Source: Gyromitra esculenta (Eukaryota; Ascomycota; Pezizomycetes; Pezizales; Discinaceae). Taken from it: DNA of 64,000 nt. The notes under the pieces are model-generated. The model ran no database searches, was not told where the DNA came from, and saw only the letters and a list, made by a program, of their open reading frames with translations. A program made the position numbers and the translations under genes. Below are positions 1-9,698 of the stretch, piece by piece; position 1 is the first letter of the stretch, and each line of letters begins with the position of its first letter. Where the stretch lies: positions 744,001 to 808,000 of the forward strand of contig JBCAML010000009.1 of assembly GCA_038503075.1 (NCBI GenBank), given 5' to 3'.

Positions 1-390
1 ACACTCAAAGAGGGAGCGGAAACTTACTAGGGAATTCCCCTTGGGTATTTAATATGAGAGTCTTGTGGCCTATGGTATTTAGTGAATATTTAACTGTGTT
101 GCTGCTGAATGTGGCAATTTTAGGCTAATTATATGTATTGTACGCTTATATTGCTTCATATGGCTTGTACCTTTCACAGTTCGTAGCAGCATGGATGACT
201 TCGCTGGCCGTACATTTAATCGCTTGATATCACTCGACCCCTCACACTCTATCCCCAAGTACGCTTCCATAATAAAACTTTTGGAAACGAATACTTACAT
301 GTACTCTAACTTATTTGCAAAAACAAAAATACTAATTACACCACTCAACCTAGTAATTCCAAATTTTCTGCACAGCATGCAATCTCCTGT
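1..390. other. Left edge, intergenic
   Basis: No gene is supported here. It is the 3' flank of the RPAP1-like gene, which reads leftward and ends at 391. One copy of the octamer TACATGTA lies at 296-303. The open frames crossing this stretch are short and show no recognisable domain. Confidence 0.6.
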
Positions 391-1683
391 TTACTCCGCT
401 TTCCACCTATGCCCACCTCCCTTCTGCCATAACCACAATGCATCGGTAGCATACGCCTTTACGCTTAGATGCCCCCCCTGCTTCGCCGCGGCAGCCTCTT
501 CTAGCCCTGCAACTACCCTTCCCTCCTCCATGCACCTCCACAACCCCTGTGTGATATCTTCAACGCCATACACGCCCATTCCGAGCTTATATAGGATTCT
601 GCCGAGTGTCTGCATGGCCATGCACCTCTGGGTCGGGAAGGCGCTCCTTGCCAGCCGGGCTAGCTCTGGAACCGTATACCCCGCAGCATTCGGTGCATCC
701 GCATGATGATGCAGTCCTAGATTTGCAGGCAGCTCTCGTGATTTCCGCGGGGGTAATAGGTCCCCTCGGAAATCGAAGCGGAGCGCGGAGACTGGGAGGT
801 CATTGTTAGAAGGGTGATAGGCATTGTCTTCGGCAGTCGAGGGAGGTGTCATCCAGGCGAGTTTGGAGGGATCTGAGGGGAGGTCTGGGAAATATTTGGA
901 GTGGAGCTGGTCGAAGAATTCAGGAGAAGAAGGGTCGAGGTCATCGGTATCGCGCGTAGTGGGAGGGCGGGGGAAGTGGATGTTCGTGGGCGGGGGGAGG
1001 AGATCTTCATCGATGGCATCGATTGCTGTAGGGCGTGGGGGAGCGGCAGAGGTGGATGTGTTGCTGGGTGTGGGATCGGCGAATGCTACTTTCTTGATAG
1101 GTGTTGAGGACTCGTCTTTTTGCATAGGTTGTACAATAGAGGCAGGATGTTGGTTCCCGGACTGTGGTTTTGAGGAGTGGCTGTCGTCTATGGGTTCATC
1201 TTTGAACGATCCGTGAACAGCCCCGTGATCCAACGTTGACTTCTTCAGTAACCTTTCAATTAGTCCCGGCGACAGTCCTTTCAACAGCTCGTTCCGTTCC
1301 TCTTCGATCTCTTCTTGCGACATGCTTGCAAGTCTTTGTTCATTCTCATCACTGATCCTTTGTCGCTCGCTCAGCTCATCGTTCTGCTTCTCTGTATTTC
1401 TAGCTGGGGGAGCAGCCTGCCGTCGCCGCTGAGCTTCTAAATCCTGCTGTGCACGTTGCCGAAATTTTGAGGGACCTCGCTTTTTATGTGCTGGGAACCC
1501 TGTCGAAGTCGCGTTTGTTGCGTTTGGAGCAAGGGCAGGAGCTGTTGGGATGGAGGAGATGGGTTTCTCGATGATGTCTTTGATGAAGCTGAGGTTCGCG
1601 TTGAGTCCGGGGCCGCGAGGAGCGCCGTCTTCTGAGTCGCTATCAAGGGGGATGGTGAATTTTTCGCCCGGAATTTTTTCCAT
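391..1683 (-). CDS. RNA polymerase II-associated protein 1 (RPAP1/Rba50-like)
   Basis: Single-exon gene of 430 aa. The frame stays open 34 codons upstream, but the Met at 1683 (MEKIPGEKF...) is preferred because the upstream part is basic and low-complexity. Two family blocks are visible. The N-terminal block has GFPAHKKRGPSKFRQ near residue 60 and a segment with SMSQEEIEEERNELLKGLSP near residue 120. The C-terminal block has LRFDFRGDLLPPRKSRELP then GLHHHADAPNAAGYT and ends in a helical QTLGRILYKLG stretch. Family knowledge: yeast Rba50 (about 440 aa) and RPAP1 act in the cytoplasm in assembly and nuclear import of RNA polymerase II. The length matches fungal members and is much shorter than the animal protein. 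It diverges from the FHA kinase gene across about 210 bp, so the two probably share a promoter. Confidence 0.85.
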   Translation of the reverse strand: MEKIPGEKFTIPLDSDSEDGAPRGPGLNANLSFIKDIIEKPISSIPTAPALAPNATNATSTGFPAHKKRGPSKFRQRAQQDLEAQRRRQAAPPARNTEKQNDELSERQRISDENEQRLASMSQEEIEEERNELLKGLSPGLIERLLKKSTLDHGAVHGSFKDEPIDDSHSSKPQSGNQHPASIVQPMQKDESSTPIKKVAFADPTPSNTSTSAAPPRPTAIDAIDEDLLPPPTNIHFPRPPTTRDTDDLDPSSPEFFDQLHSKYFPDLPSDPSKLAWMTPPSTAEDNAYHPSNNDLPVSALRFDFRGDLLPPRKSRELPANLGLHHHADAPNAAGYTVPELARLARSAFPTQRCMAMQTLGRILYKLGMGVYGVEDITQGLWRCMEEGRVVAGLEEAAAAKQGGHLSVKAYATDALWLWQKGGGHRWKAE

Positions 1684-1895
1684 TGCAGCGGCGATGTTGT
1701 GAATATGGTGGGGTTGGTGGCGGAGGGAAGAAGATGGATAATTCCGTCTTCGCTCGTGCAGGGACCATGAAGAGCCGCATATCATGTGATATCAATTGAC
1801 CGAGTGATAAGTTATGCACAGCATCACGGCTTCTGATCAACAACACCTCAGCTTCTCTCTAGTAATCACTGCATGTGATTATCTACACGTGTATC
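1684..1895. promoter_or_regulatory. Divergent promoter, RPAP1-like / FHA kinase
   Basis: These 212 bp separate the two outward-reading start codons. A compact shared promoter is inferred from layout alone; I did not recognise a specific factor site or TATA box. Confidence 0.45.
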
Positions 1896-4131
1896 ATGGA
1901 AAATTTGAGGGAATCCCTTTTCCCGTCTCCTAGCCACCTTGTGCAACGCTACAATTCCCCTAGGTACTCCCGGGGAAGAGGAGAACCAATGAGTGGTCTT
2001 TCGAATTCGGTTGTTCTCGCAGCAAAGGGTTTGGGGGACGGCGAAGATTCAATGAATCCTCTGACAAGTATCGAGGATAAGGTAATGGAATCTGAAAGCG
2101 TGGCTTATCTGACAGCATTAATGGCAGGTGAAAAGAGTGCAGGTCAGAATCTCGCCAGAATAGTTTACGTTTAGGCAAAACTGATGTTTCCATAAACCCT
2201 TCTAGTGATTCGAATATTTAACGGTGAAGACATTCTTATTGGTCGTCAATCGCTCTGTCAATTTCAAATTCCTCATCCCTCGTGTTCAAATATTCACTGT
2301 CGCATCTACTCCGTCGTCTTTGAATCCTGCTATGAACCTTTGATCTACTGTGAGGACCTCAGCATGAACGGAACTTTTCTCAACGGTCGTCTTATCGGAA
2401 AAGGCATTAGCGTGCTTCTGACACACAGTGACAAAGTAGAGATCCGGCAAGCTGTTACCTTCGTATTTCATCAGGTGCCTGACGAGATTTCTCCCACTTC
2501 GGACGATCCGAGTATTGAGAAAGAGAAGGCACTATTTGCAAGTTCCTATAAGCTTTCCTCACGGATTTTGGGATCTGGAGGATATGGGCGGGTGTATATG
2601 GCCTGGGATGTTAAAACACATTGTCAAGTTGCCTGCAAGATTATGGAATTGAGGGTTTCCGAAGGAGGCCGTAATAGTAACCAGAAGAGCTGGAAGCGAA
2701 TGAAAGAAATGTATATGAGAGAAGTAGAGATCTTAAAAACTTTGAATCATGTGAGTCTCAATGTCAAGAGAGTTTTGACTAAGTTATATCTAATATCTGC
2801 CCTCAGCCTAATATCATGACTATTCATAAAGTAGTCTCTACGAATTCTAGATTCTATATTTTTGAGGATCTAATCACAGGAGGAGATCTATTCTCGCATC
2901 TCGGTCTAAAGGTTCGATTTAGTGAGATAGAGGCTATGCCAATTGTGTGGCAGATTCTCAAGGCATTGGAATACTTGCATGAAAATGGAGTTGTGCATCG
3001 GGATTTAAAGGTATTCTTCTATAGCTATTGTACGAAATCATAGATCATCGCTCATACATCCCTGCCATAGCCCGACAACATCCTCTGCACAAGTAACGTC
3101 GCTGGCGCTCGAGTAGTCTTGACTGATTTCGGGTCAGCCCGCTTCTTCACTCCTATAACTCGAATGACTAGTGCCGTTGGGACTATCGAATATCTTGCCC
3201 CGTTAGTCCTCTCATGTCATCTGTATTTTTCTTCACATATCAAACACTAATAAATCCAAGTGAGATTCTCCCCAGCCCCAGAAATGGATCCGGATCCGGA
3301 TACTCTAAGTCAGTCGACCTTTGGTCTCTTGGCATCGTCATTTATGTTCTCCTCTCTGGCTATACTCCCTTCGGTGCCGACGGGGGCCCTTCTCTACCAC
3401 CTAAAGCGGTTGTTGCTAAAGCTCGTTCTTGTGATCTCAGTTGCCTTGAGACCGGGGCGGAATGGAGGGGTGTATCTGCTGAGGCAAAAGACTTTATTAG
3501 ATCACTGATCTGCGTTGATCCTAGGAAAAGGTTGACGGCCGGACAAGCAAAGAAACATAAATGGCTGAGCAGACATACCAAAGAACTGGAAGAAGTTTAC
3601 AGCAGGTCAGTTGAGGACTGGACTAAAAGAACTGCTTTGGTCCAGAAGAAAAACGTAACGCTAGAACACTTCAATCTGTCACAGAGCCAGCGTGCTGCCT
3701 CCCCTACATCTTTTAGTATCAAACCCAGCCCTAATCGCTACGAAATGGGCAATTTTTGTTTCGAGCCTGGGTCCTCTCTTCCTAGTCATCTTGAAGAAGA
3801 TGAGAGAGAAGATAGTAATATGTCCGATGTTCCTGATCTTCTTTTCGACCAGTTCACACCAGAGTCGCCACGGGGCCGCCGTTTCGGTACAGCCGAGGAC
3901 GAAGATGAGTCTTGGCGCATGAGCGAGCTTTATACAGCGGAGGAAGACGAACTATATGATGCAGCTGCAGGAGACGGGAGGTTGAGGAGTGCCATGGAAC
4001 TGGCGAGAGATGTTGAAGCGAGAAGAGAGGAGAGGAGGGGGGAGATGAGAGTGAATGGGAATGGGGCGGGAAGGGTATTGGATGGATTTACAGTGAGAGG
4101 TGAGATGGAGGAGAGGAGCAGATTTTTTTAA
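1896..4131 (+). CDS. FHA-domain serine/threonine kinase, Chk2/Cds1/Mek1 family
   Basis: Five exons: 1896-2127, 2206-2750, 2807-3010, 3071-3201 and 3261-4131. They sum to 1983 nt, or 660 aa, with phases matching at every junction. The FHA domain (about residues 78-160) has ILIGR and DLSMNGTFLNGR, the phosphothreonine-binding signature. The kinase domain (about 195-470) has Gly-loop GSGGYGRVY, the VACK lysine, HRDLKPDN, DFGSAR and an APE made across the exon 4/5 junction. A mostly acidic and basic tail of about 190 aa follows. Family knowledge: FHA-CAMK kinases act in the nucleus in DNA-damage and replication checkpoints (Rad53, Cds1, Chk2, PRD-4) or in meiotic recombination control (Mek1). Sequence alone does not choose between them; one FHA argues against a Rad53-type double-FHA protein. 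The first intron is the least certain, because donor 2128 is weak but is the only one found that keeps frame. Confidence 0.82.
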
Positions 4132-4976
4132 GCGTTAGAATTCGGTGAATATTCTGATATCTGCCAGTGATACTGAAGGATTGGAGTGTGTATATTAGGG
4201 CTTTTACAATTTACTAACAGACAATTCTCTGTCGGAGCTCGTTGGTGATATGGAGATGGCAGATTTCTCATGGCCTTCTATGGCAGTTTCAGACCTCCTA
4301 GTGATTTAGATAATTCTCTCAGACTCATGGCAGTCCCGTTCGAAAAGCCTTGGTACCCCTCATCTCTATTGAGCAAGACTGCCAGCGGGTTGGGGCTACG
4401 ATTTTTACAGAAGGTAGCTATGTGAAGTTGTTAGATATTACTCAGTGTCTCAGGATTCCCATAGCTTTCTTCTCTTTGATTTACTGTTTCCTAGGTGATA
4501 CACGGCTATTTAGTTTATTATCAACAGTTGGTAGGGTGCCAGGACACTTCAGTGGCTGTTTCGCTAGTGAGGTGGGGTGTCAAGACTTTTCTTACACGAC
4601 TGTACATGTAGCTAATAGGAGAGAATTTTACTTGGAAAGGTTAAAAATTACTGAACTCGTATTATATGTGGTGTTGTGGAATTAAAATTAAAACTGCAAG
4701 TACATATAGTCATAGTACATATGCATAACATGATGGTGTTCTAGTGACAAGGATGTATTACAAGTAATCATTATAATTACATGTAGTGTAGTTTTCTAGC
4801 TAAAATATAACCGTTTTGCTTAGCGCCCGAGCATGCCTTTTTCGACAAGATTCCTTTTATTCTCCTAGCTTTTAGATGTTCCCCAGTATTCAGAAAGACC
4901 CCTCTCTTCAAAGCTTCGATTTCATCCTTGCTAAGAACTCCTCAAGAATTCGAAGCATTGAGAACCCCTCGAGCCT
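4132..4976. other. Intergenic, 3' flanks of kinase gene and F-box-ankyrin relic
   Basis: AT-rich, with no supported gene. A 111-codon open frame at 4350-4685 has no domain and an unlikely composition. TACATGTA occurs at 4603-4610 and 4778-4785, downstream of both convergent genes. Confidence 0.5.
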
Positions 4977-5998
4977 TTAGTAGAATTCCTCGATCATCAG
5001 CTCCCTCATCACTAAATTTCCATATTCGAAAAAAACACTGATATCATTGCAAATAGCCTCCCTTCGTACCCTCTCGTTAATCTCTGAAGGTCTACAAGTG
5101 ACAGCTTCATTACTCAGAAAAATCTGGATTATCTCCTCTGTCTTATTACCGTCATCCTCCCTGATACGGGTAACTGGATCATCTCCTATCGTCATCGAGT
5201 AAGGCCCATAACAGTATGAAATCGATATTCGACGCAGCTGTATAGCTTCGCTGCGGGATCTTTCTTTAGCGTTGTCTTTGAGTAGAATCATACATTTGAG
5301 TGGTACCGGTCGGTTTGTTGGTACGACTACCACAGCCCCCCAACCGTGGCGCCGATATTCAATGTTAGCTCCTTTTTTGAGAAGCAGTTTAAGCATCGGG
5401 ATGTGCAAGTGACGCGTAGCCCGACAGATTGCTGGCTCTGCCCGGTCCATAGCCGGGTTAAACAATAGACGCTCGTGGTTAGGATTATATTGGTCCCGGA
5501 GGTGGAGATTGGTACCTTCTCAAGGACAAATTCCACTATTTCTTCAGTGAATTCTCCTGGAGCACTACAGTGTGCTGCTAGCCCATTGGGTAGTCCTCCC
5601 TTTGCTATTTCGATGTTGGTTCCTTTTTTTAAGAGAAACCTGATCATGTTTTCATCACCGTTGGCTGCAGCCCAGTATAGTGCTGCTGTCATGAAGTTCT
5701 CCATGACTGCATATTTGAGGAGTTCTGGCGTGAGGAGGGAGTGAAAGCGCTTATTTATTCGGAGTAAGGGGCTAAAGTTACGAGGCTTCAAGCACTTCGC
5801 GATTAGAATAAGAATCTCGTTTGGAGGCTTGCTAGTGACATAGGGGTGTAGATCTGAATGTTTGACCCTAAATTTTGAGGACGAAATTAGAGTAGAGACT
5901 GGGAGATTTCGCGAAATAGCAAAAGGGATACTTCGAAGAGGGTCTTTACAACCGGAATGGGAATGGCCTATTAAATTGATGTATCGGAGCCGTAGTAC
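4977..5998 (-). pseudogene. F-box-ankyrin gene relic with a frameshift
   Basis: The frame is open from 5998 but has no ATG before 5704, so the true start is lost or lies across an unseen intron (a stop sits at 5999-6001). Around 5845-5750 it reads an F-box-like helix set: PPNEILILIAKCLKPRN then FSPLLRINKRFHSLLTP. Ankyrin-type units follow (ALYWAAANGDENMIRFLLKKGTNIE). At about 5515-5517 the frame must shift: the first frame reads VEFVLEKVP, but the sense continues in another frame as GTNLHLRDQYNPNHERLLF and on through a further ankyrin unit (MLKLLLKKGANIEYRR) to the stop at 4977. One missing G or A in the GAGAAGGTACC context explains it. It resembles the intact F-box-ankyrin genes near 58.5-62.5 kb. 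A sequencing error is possible, but the missing start also suggests decay. Confidence 0.6.
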
Positions 5999-6088
5999 CT
6001 AAAAGATTCCCAACCCTTTAAATTGGTCTGAGAACCAAAATCCAGAAATACTACTTTTCCTGACATCAACATAGGGTTAGGGCTACAA

Positions 6089-6096
6089 TCACGTGA
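6089..6096. promoter_or_regulatory. TCACGTGA palindrome (bHLH/Cbf1-type site)
   Basis: This perfect 8-bp E-box lies about 145 bp upstream of the UQCC2-like start codon. A telobox-like TAGGGTTAGGG at 6072-6082 sits just before it. Cbf1-class factors are known to bind TCACGTG; regulation of this gene is inferred from position only. A second ATCACGTGAT is at 57479-57488, downstream of SKP1. Confidence 0.4.
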
Positions 6097-6238
6097 AATT
6101 TTCCTTCACGTCACTCTCGGTGCTTTTGGAGATAATGAGATCATATCCACAGTCGGCGGCAAACAATTCCCCTCCACCAGCCATACAAATCTTAACGTCT
6201 CGCGATATCCTTAAGCTTAATATTGACCCGCCTACAAT

Positions 6239-6818
6239 ATGTCTGCCGTAAGTGCTCAATTCCTTGTCAATTTTCCATTGCTGCCAGGTTTAAACTGAAT
6301 CCCCTCCTCCGCATAGAAAAATCAGCTTTATCGTCAATACCGTACCATTATCGATCTTTGGCCAATTGATCCTTTGCGACCGCTTTCGTTTCAGAACTTC
6401 CTCCGTGATCGTGTTGCGAAGCAGTCCGGAAGTTCTGTTGAGGAAGACGTCGTGATACCAGCACAGGAAAGTAGTGTTTCATCGACGCCGGGAAAGCGAG
6501 ATGTGGGAGAGGGCAAAAAAGTTGTTAAGTTTAACGAAATGAAGGCAACGAGTGAGTTGAATGCGTTACAGACGTTGCTAGAGGATAGGTATAGAAAGAA
6601 AGTATGAAACATGGCGTAAGAGGTGGGGCTTGTGAGATTTTAGGATGAGGTGCTAATAACTCTTTGTGGAGCAGTATCCAATCACGGATAAGATCCTAAA
6701 GCCAAGGGGTAATCCGGAATATTACGAAAACCTGATCAGGGAGCTTGAGGTGGCACCTGAGAGGTCATGGTTGCAGGCTAAGCTGAATTCCTGGAAAGGA
6801 TATATCAGGATGAACTAG
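6239..6818 (+). CDS. UQCC2/Cbp6-like complex III assembly factor
   Basis: Three exons: 6239-6247 (only ATG TCT GCC), 6317-6601 and 6675-6818, giving 145 aa. Both introns have GTAAGT or GTATGA donors, and the second has a clear TGCTAATAAC branch site. The protein begins MSAKNQLYRQYRTIIDLWP and continues PLRPLSFQNFLRDRVAKQ; this LYR-like helix and the FLRDRV motif match the UQCC2 family. The tail has LLEDRYRKK, then YPITDKILKPRGNPEYYENL, and ends WKGYIRMN. Family knowledge: UQCC2 in animals and Cbp6 in yeast are mitochondrial factors that help translate and stabilise newly made cytochrome b. No strong targeting presequence is obvious, which is usual for these small proteins. The call rests on remembered motifs, so other small LYR-like assembly factors remain possible. 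Confidence 0.6.
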
Positions 6819-7875
6819 AGCACTTTTATGTTTGGTATTCGTTTTGAGTGGTATGGCTGTTTGGGAATTTTCTCACATTGTGTATACTTGGTTTCTCCGC
6901 ACAGTGCATATAGGTGGTAATGGAATGAGCGTATTATACGGAGTTCCGTCGGGTTTATCATATCTAGTAGTTGGAAATAGTCGGGTGATTGTTCGTGACG
7001 TTGTAATATTTTAGTAACGTTGAGCATCTTACTACTAGATGTAACTGTTCGTAACTCGTATATATCTCTAGCTTATAGGCCTCTCTGAGGTCTACCAGCA
7101 CACCGGAATTCGGCTTAACCTTCCGTATTAGTACATGTAGTTACAGATAATCAAAAATTTCATAGATAGTAAATGGAGCTCTATAAAATGTTCTTATGAC
7201 TTGACTATGATGTTCTACTTCCTAAATGCCAACAGTATTTGGTTTTGCTACGCCACGAATCATCACCGATCACTCGTGAAGGGCTCACACGCAATTCCCT
7301 TCATAGGAATGCTATGGTACGAATGGCACGGAATCGTAGCTGCACTTGATAGAATATTATACTCAAAATCGTAGGACGCAAGAGATATGAAGGAGAAAAT
7401 ATGGATTAGAACTCGACGTAGGGCATTCACACTAGACCTAGCCTTCAGATATTAGGTAGATAATGAAACTACGTGCAATTGCTTAGGATGGATTCCAATT
7501 CGAAAGAAAATAACTGATATCTAGGTGAATTTCTAAAGAACAATGCCTTTCTGACTCAATTCTGAGGGAAGGAATTGATAGAAGCTGGAGGAACGCCGAG
7601 GACCGCTACAGCCAGCTCGACATCATCGTGCATGGCAGCACTCGCAGGCCGCACAGCACAGCAGACGACTGCTTCTGTTGCGGCGATCGGCCACAAGTCG
7701 GCCAAAAGTGCGGCGGCTAGGGTAAACCCTGAGCCTTGAACATCAACGATGTGCGCAAAAACTCTTGGCAACCCAAACCGTGATCTCTATTTAGGTTCCA
7801 CCTCCCCCGCCCCTCCCCCTCCCTCTTTCTCCATCTCCATACTCTTGATTCTTTTACCATCATCAATCTTGAATC
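6819..7875. other. Intergenic before eL41
   Basis: No gene supported. TACATGTA is at 7132-7139, about 310 bp past the UQCC2-like stop. The rest is AT-rich. The last 160 bp hold the eL41 promoter with its inverted telobox pair and a pyrimidine-rich leader. Confidence 0.5.
7718..7730. promoter_or_regulatory. Inverted telobox pair upstream of eL41
   Basis: The sequence TAGGGTAAACCCT holds AGGGT and ACCCT facing each other across 2 bp, 146 bp before the eL41 ATG. Equivalent pairs precede the eS17 and eL39 genes. AACCCTA-type sites are bound by Tbf1-class proteins at ribosomal protein genes in some fungi; the role here is inferred. Confidence 0.45.
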
Positions 7876-8019
7876 ATGAGAGCCAAGTGGAGGAAGAAGA
7901 GAGTCAGAAGACTCAAGCGCAAGAGAAGAAAGACTAGAGCTCGCAGGTTTGTTACTCCCTCCAAAATAAAATAATATTAATAGCTTCGCTGACAATTCCA
8001 TCACCTCTGCAGCAAGTAA
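7876..8019 (+). CDS. RPL41: 60S ribosomal protein eL41
   Basis: A 25-codon gene. Exon 1 at 7876-7946 reads MRAKWRKKRVRRLKRKRRKT then RAR and AG. A 66-nt intron (7947-8012, GTTTGT donor, GCTGAC branch, GCAG acceptor) splits the serine codon, and exon 2 at 8013-8019 supplies C, AAG and TAA, giving the usual SK end. The arginine/lysine-rich peptide differs from yeast Rpl41 at only two or so positions by memory. It is the smallest ribosomal protein and bridges the two subunits. The pyrimidine-rich leader and inverted telobox pair upstream fit a ribosomal protein gene. Standard length filters miss it. Confidence 0.95.
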
Positions 8020-9698
8020 ATGATTCGCTCTTACTCCGATCCGTCACCAATTTAAACTCCTCTTTTCTTCACGATGGCACGCTGAAAAAAACAAAAATGA
8101 AACATATCGCCGGAACGTATCGTTATCGTTATCGCCAATCCTACACCAAACCAAACAACTAAATGACCCGTTACCCCACTATGAAATACTGGATGACGCA
8201 ATGGTTGGAAGGATGAGATAGAATCGGTTGGGAATATGTTTTTTTCTCGTTTTGTTTGGATGGGGCTGTTATGGAAGGGGAATAATCTCAAGTGCTGGGA
8301 TTCGGTGGATAATTCCTTTTTTGTCGGAGTGAGGCGGTCTTTACGAAAGATACGTATTAGGTTGTGAAATGATCTCGATACGAAAAAAAAAAGTTTCAAA
8401 AAAAGTCTGTTCGTTGCTGGCTGGGGGTATGAATGCGATTGTGATTGTGATTGTGATAATAATAGTGATTGTGGGAGGTGATTCTTGCAAGGTTATTATT
8501 AGATCTGCCAGTTGTTTCACAGCAGGACACAATTTCTACTGTAGTAATATCCAAGTAGATTGCTAGATATTTATCCATCCTTAACTTGGGTAATCATTCA
8601 GCTACCATGTTGCGTCTTTTGAGCTCGGAAGCTGTTAGCTAGCTCACACGACTGTCATATCACAGCCATCTTCAATTTAATTCACCAAACTGTATTCCAT
8701 CTTTGGCTCCTCAATGGGGCCAAGAACCGTGTAGTCCCTCAATTGTTACTATTGATGCACGTTCTTTGACCAGGGTGTTGGTTAAAACTCCAGCCACCAG
8801 GAATCCAAATTCCAGTCACATAGCTCCGAAACAGACCCACAAGCTACATTTAACATACCATCAGCAGACCCTATTCGCGGATTGGAAAGATGGTGAGCAT
8901 TTCTATGACCGAGAAGGCCGTTGGAGGTACGTTTTTTCCACCCGATAACATCTCACGGTATCCTCAACTGACTGTATGATTTTCTAAATTCGATCTTAGA
9001 GTAGTTTGTCTAGTAGAAGCATTTCAGATTATTCAAGGTCATTCTAGAAATGGATACACTGGAAGATGACGGTCTTTTTTTTCCGTACTCCTACATCATC
9101 TCGGCTATCTGGGAGACGAGTTGCAAATAGACCAAGAGACGTGAGAGACAAGAAAATCTGTAGGGCCCATAGCGGTGGTGGGATTTAAAGGGACTATAAG
9201 GGCTTCCGCGAAATACTTATAAGTGGAAGAACTACAGTATCGAAAGAAGATTTTGAACAGGGCAGCCGAGAAGCCGAATCTGCTGCGAGTGGTTTCGCGT
9301 CTACGTTTGTCAAAGAAGACAGAGGGTCTGCCGATATATCGGTTCCTATCACTGTGGTTTGGGATGGTTGGCACTTGCAGAGTGATGGAGCATGATGCCA
9401 GACGAGTGTTGTGGCCAATGGCTATTCAATTTCACGGTACTTCACGGTATCGGTATTACCATAAAATATTGACTATTCTAGGCTGAAAAATGGTGATAGG
9501 AAGTGTTACTCGAAAACCGGCGATAGTAATTGCAGGTTACATGTATGCAAGTGGAGCTTGTTGATTTCGGGGGTGAGGCTCAGCTGCAGATACATGGGTT
9601 AGTTTTTTTTCTGGGCGCTCAAACCTCTCCCCCGACATCTTCGCCTTCACTTCATCTCCAACTCGAGCTCCTCCTCGAATTCCAACCCAATCACCGCA
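8020..9698. other. Intergenic between eL41 and RPA49
   Basis: No gene supported in 1.7 kb. It contains a low-complexity GATTGT/GATAAT run around 8435-8475, several short open frames without domains (for example 8703-8948) and TACATGTA at 9538-9545, 154 bp before the RPA49 start. Confidence 0.5.

Noticed and set aside
823..1216. Open frame opposite the RPAP1-like gene
   Set aside because: It is the antisense shadow of a conserved coding region.
4350..4685. 111-codon open frame after the FHA kinase gene
   Set aside because: No domain, odd composition, no splice partner; lies in a likely 3' region.
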